From: Bacillota bacterium
Lineage (GTDB): Bacteria > Bacillota > Clostridia > Oscillospirales > Acutalibacteraceae
Length of the DNA: 5,315 nt
NCBI GenBank assembly: GCA_023458915.1
Contig: JAEWWM010000065.1
Span: 1-5,315, forward strand
Reading direction: 5' to 3'
Position numbers and translations under genes: made by a program. Under the pieces are notes generated by a model. The model was not told where the DNA came from. It did no database searches and saw only the letters and a list, made by a program, of their open reading frames with translations. Below, one piece after another: positions 4,269 through 5,315 of this stretch (the first letter of the stretch is position 1; every line of letters begins with the position of its first letter).

Positions 4269-5315
4269 TTATGGTTGCTGGTTCATGCTCATCTCCATAA
4301 ACTGCTGATAATTCATAAGCACTTGCCGGGGTTTTGAGCCTTCGTGAGGTCCAACTATGCCCATTTGTTCCATTTCATCAACAAGCCTACCGGCTCTTGC
4401 ATAACCAACTCTTAAACGCCTTTGCAAAAGCGATGTCGATGCTTGACCCGCTTCTATAACGCATTTTATAGCCTCAGTCATAACAGGATCCAGCGAATTC
4501 TCAGCGAATTTATCATCAGATCCTTTAGACTTTTCTAAAACGGCATTTTTTTCAATTTCAGCAGCTATATTGGAGTCATAATCGCTTTCCTGCGAAGTTT
4601 TTATGTAATCCACCACTTTTTCGATTTCCTTATCGGTAACATAGCACCCTTGCACTCTTATGGGTTTTGCAGCTCCCACGGGCGAAAACAGCATGTCCCC
4701 ACGCCCTAAAAGCTTTTCTGCCCCGCTCATGTCAAGAATAGTGCGTGAATCTATCTGCGACGAAACCGCAAGAGCTATGCGGCTTGGAATATTTGCTTTG
4801 ATTATGCCCGTGATAACATCTACCGAAGGGCGCTGGGTTGCAATTACCAAATGCATTCCCGCAGCTCTCGCCATTTGCGCCAGGCGACAGATATAGTCCT
4901 CAACTTCGTTCGGAGCAGCCATCATAAGGTCGGAAAGCTCGTCTATGATTATTACAACTTGAGGAATTTTTTCTAGGAGTTCGCCTTCTTTATTCGTAAC
5001 ATTCGGATTTTTTTCAATAAAATCATTGTAAGATGCAAGATCACGCACATTATTTTCTGCAAATTTTTTGTATCTTCCGAGCATCTCATTAACGGCCCAA
5101 TTAAGAGCTCCCGCAGCTTTGCGCGGATCTGTAACAACCGGAACCAGAAGGTGTGGAATACCGTTGTAAACCCCAAGTTCAACAACTTTAGGATCAATCA
5201 TCAAAAGTTTCACTTCATCAGGACGGGCATTATAAAGAATGCTTATTATAAACGAGTTTACGCACACTGATTTACCTGACCCGGTGGAACCTGCAATTAA
5301 AAGATGCGGCATTTT
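4269..5315 (-). CDS. FtsK/SpoIIIE DNA translocase, C-terminal motor and gamma domain (partial)
   Basis: The minus-strand frame is open to the window edge, so this is only the C-terminal 348 or so residues of a protein usually 700-900 long. The Met at 5312 is internal: the codon before it is Lys and the run KMPHLLIAGSTGSGKS matches the FtsK family block leading into Walker A. Numbering from that Met, Walker A is GSTGSGKS (8-15) and Walker B is VVIIIDE (119-125). The conserved stretch ATQRPSVDVITGIIKANIPS (158-177) and the segment DSRTILD...GAEKLLGRGDMLF (188-209) follow. A winged-helix gamma domain (about 274-334) begins SLDPVMTEAI and includes LLQRRLRVGYARAGRLVDEM. FtsK/SpoIIIE are membrane-tethered hexameric ATPases that pump chromosomal DNA through the division or sporulation septum; the gamma domain reads short orienting DNA motifs. 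Whether this is the vegetative or the sporulation member cannot be judged without the N-terminus. Confidence 0.95.
   Translation of the reverse strand, partial: KMPHLLIAGSTGSGKSVCVNSFIISILYNARPDEVKLLMIDPKVVELGVYNGIPHLLVPVVTDPRKAAGALNWAVNEMLGRYKKFAENNVRDLASYNDFIEKNPNVTNKEGELLEKIPQVVIIIDELSDLMMAAPNEVEDYICRLAQMARAAGMHLVIATQRPSVDVITGIIKANIPSRIALAVSSQIDSRTILDMSGAEKLLGRGDMLFSPVGAAKPIRVQGCYVTDKEIEKVVDYIKTSQESDYDSNIAAEIEKNAVLEKSKGSDDKFAENSLDPVMTEAIKCVIEAGQASTSLLQRRLRVGYARAGRLVDEMEQMGIVGPHEGSKPRQVLMNYQQFMEMSMNQQP

Noticed and set aside
5310..5312. Met at 5312 as the true start of a short FtsK-like protein
   Set aside because: The frame stays open to the window edge, and KMPHLLIAG is an internal family motif just before Walker A, so the gene is cut by the window.

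Overview
This AT-rich 5.3-kb stretch looks like chromosomal DNA from a low-GC Gram-positive bacterium, most likely a member of the Clostridia. The evidence is a LytR-CpsA-Psr (LCP) wall-assembly protein, a SpoIIIE-type FtsK translocase, strong AGG-type ribosome binding sites, a CCA-encoding tRNA-Ser and an IS150-like IS3-family end. The species cannot be named from the sequence alone.

Layout: positions 1-126 are the right end of an IS3-family insertion sequence: the last 27 codons of its transposase and the terminal inverted repeat. Next, on the minus strand (246-1187), is a two-domain RhuM/Fic-Doc protein with a probable terminator at its 3' side and a probable promoter upstream. About 350 bases without a gene follow. 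Then comes a minus-strand tRNA-Ser(GGA) at 1609-1701, with a strong terminator on its 3' side and a promoter on its 5' side. A plus-strand promoter at 1855-1883, overlapped by an inverted repeat, probably drives the LCP gene (1975-3126). That gene meets, tail to tail with 12 bases between stops, a minus-strand membrane-anchored metallo-beta-lactamase-fold hydrolase of the ComEC C-terminal type (3139-4077). A 191-base gap containing a self-complementary 67-base leader separates this from a minus-strand FtsK/SpoIIIE gene, which runs off the right edge.

How the parts relate: everything left of the tRNA 3' end (IS remnant plus RhuM-Fic) has the character of accessory DNA next to a tRNA gene. Everything right of it (cell-wall polymer ligase, hydrolase, chromosome translocase) looks like core genome. 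ftsK and the hydrolase gene point the same way and may be partly cotranscribed through the structured leader.

Three gene boundaries need care. The LCP start is the ATG at 1975, not the GTG at 1966, which lies inside the ribosome binding site. The RhuM-Fic start is better placed at ATG 1187 than at TTG 1220. The FtsK methionine at 5312 is internal to the protein, and the gene continues beyond the window.

The most unusual items are a perfect 17+1+17 palindrome inside the RhuM coding region, the lone Doc-like RhuM-Fic gene with no antitoxin beside it, and the leader with two mutually exclusive stems upstream of the hydrolase. No clearly new multi-gene system is visible.
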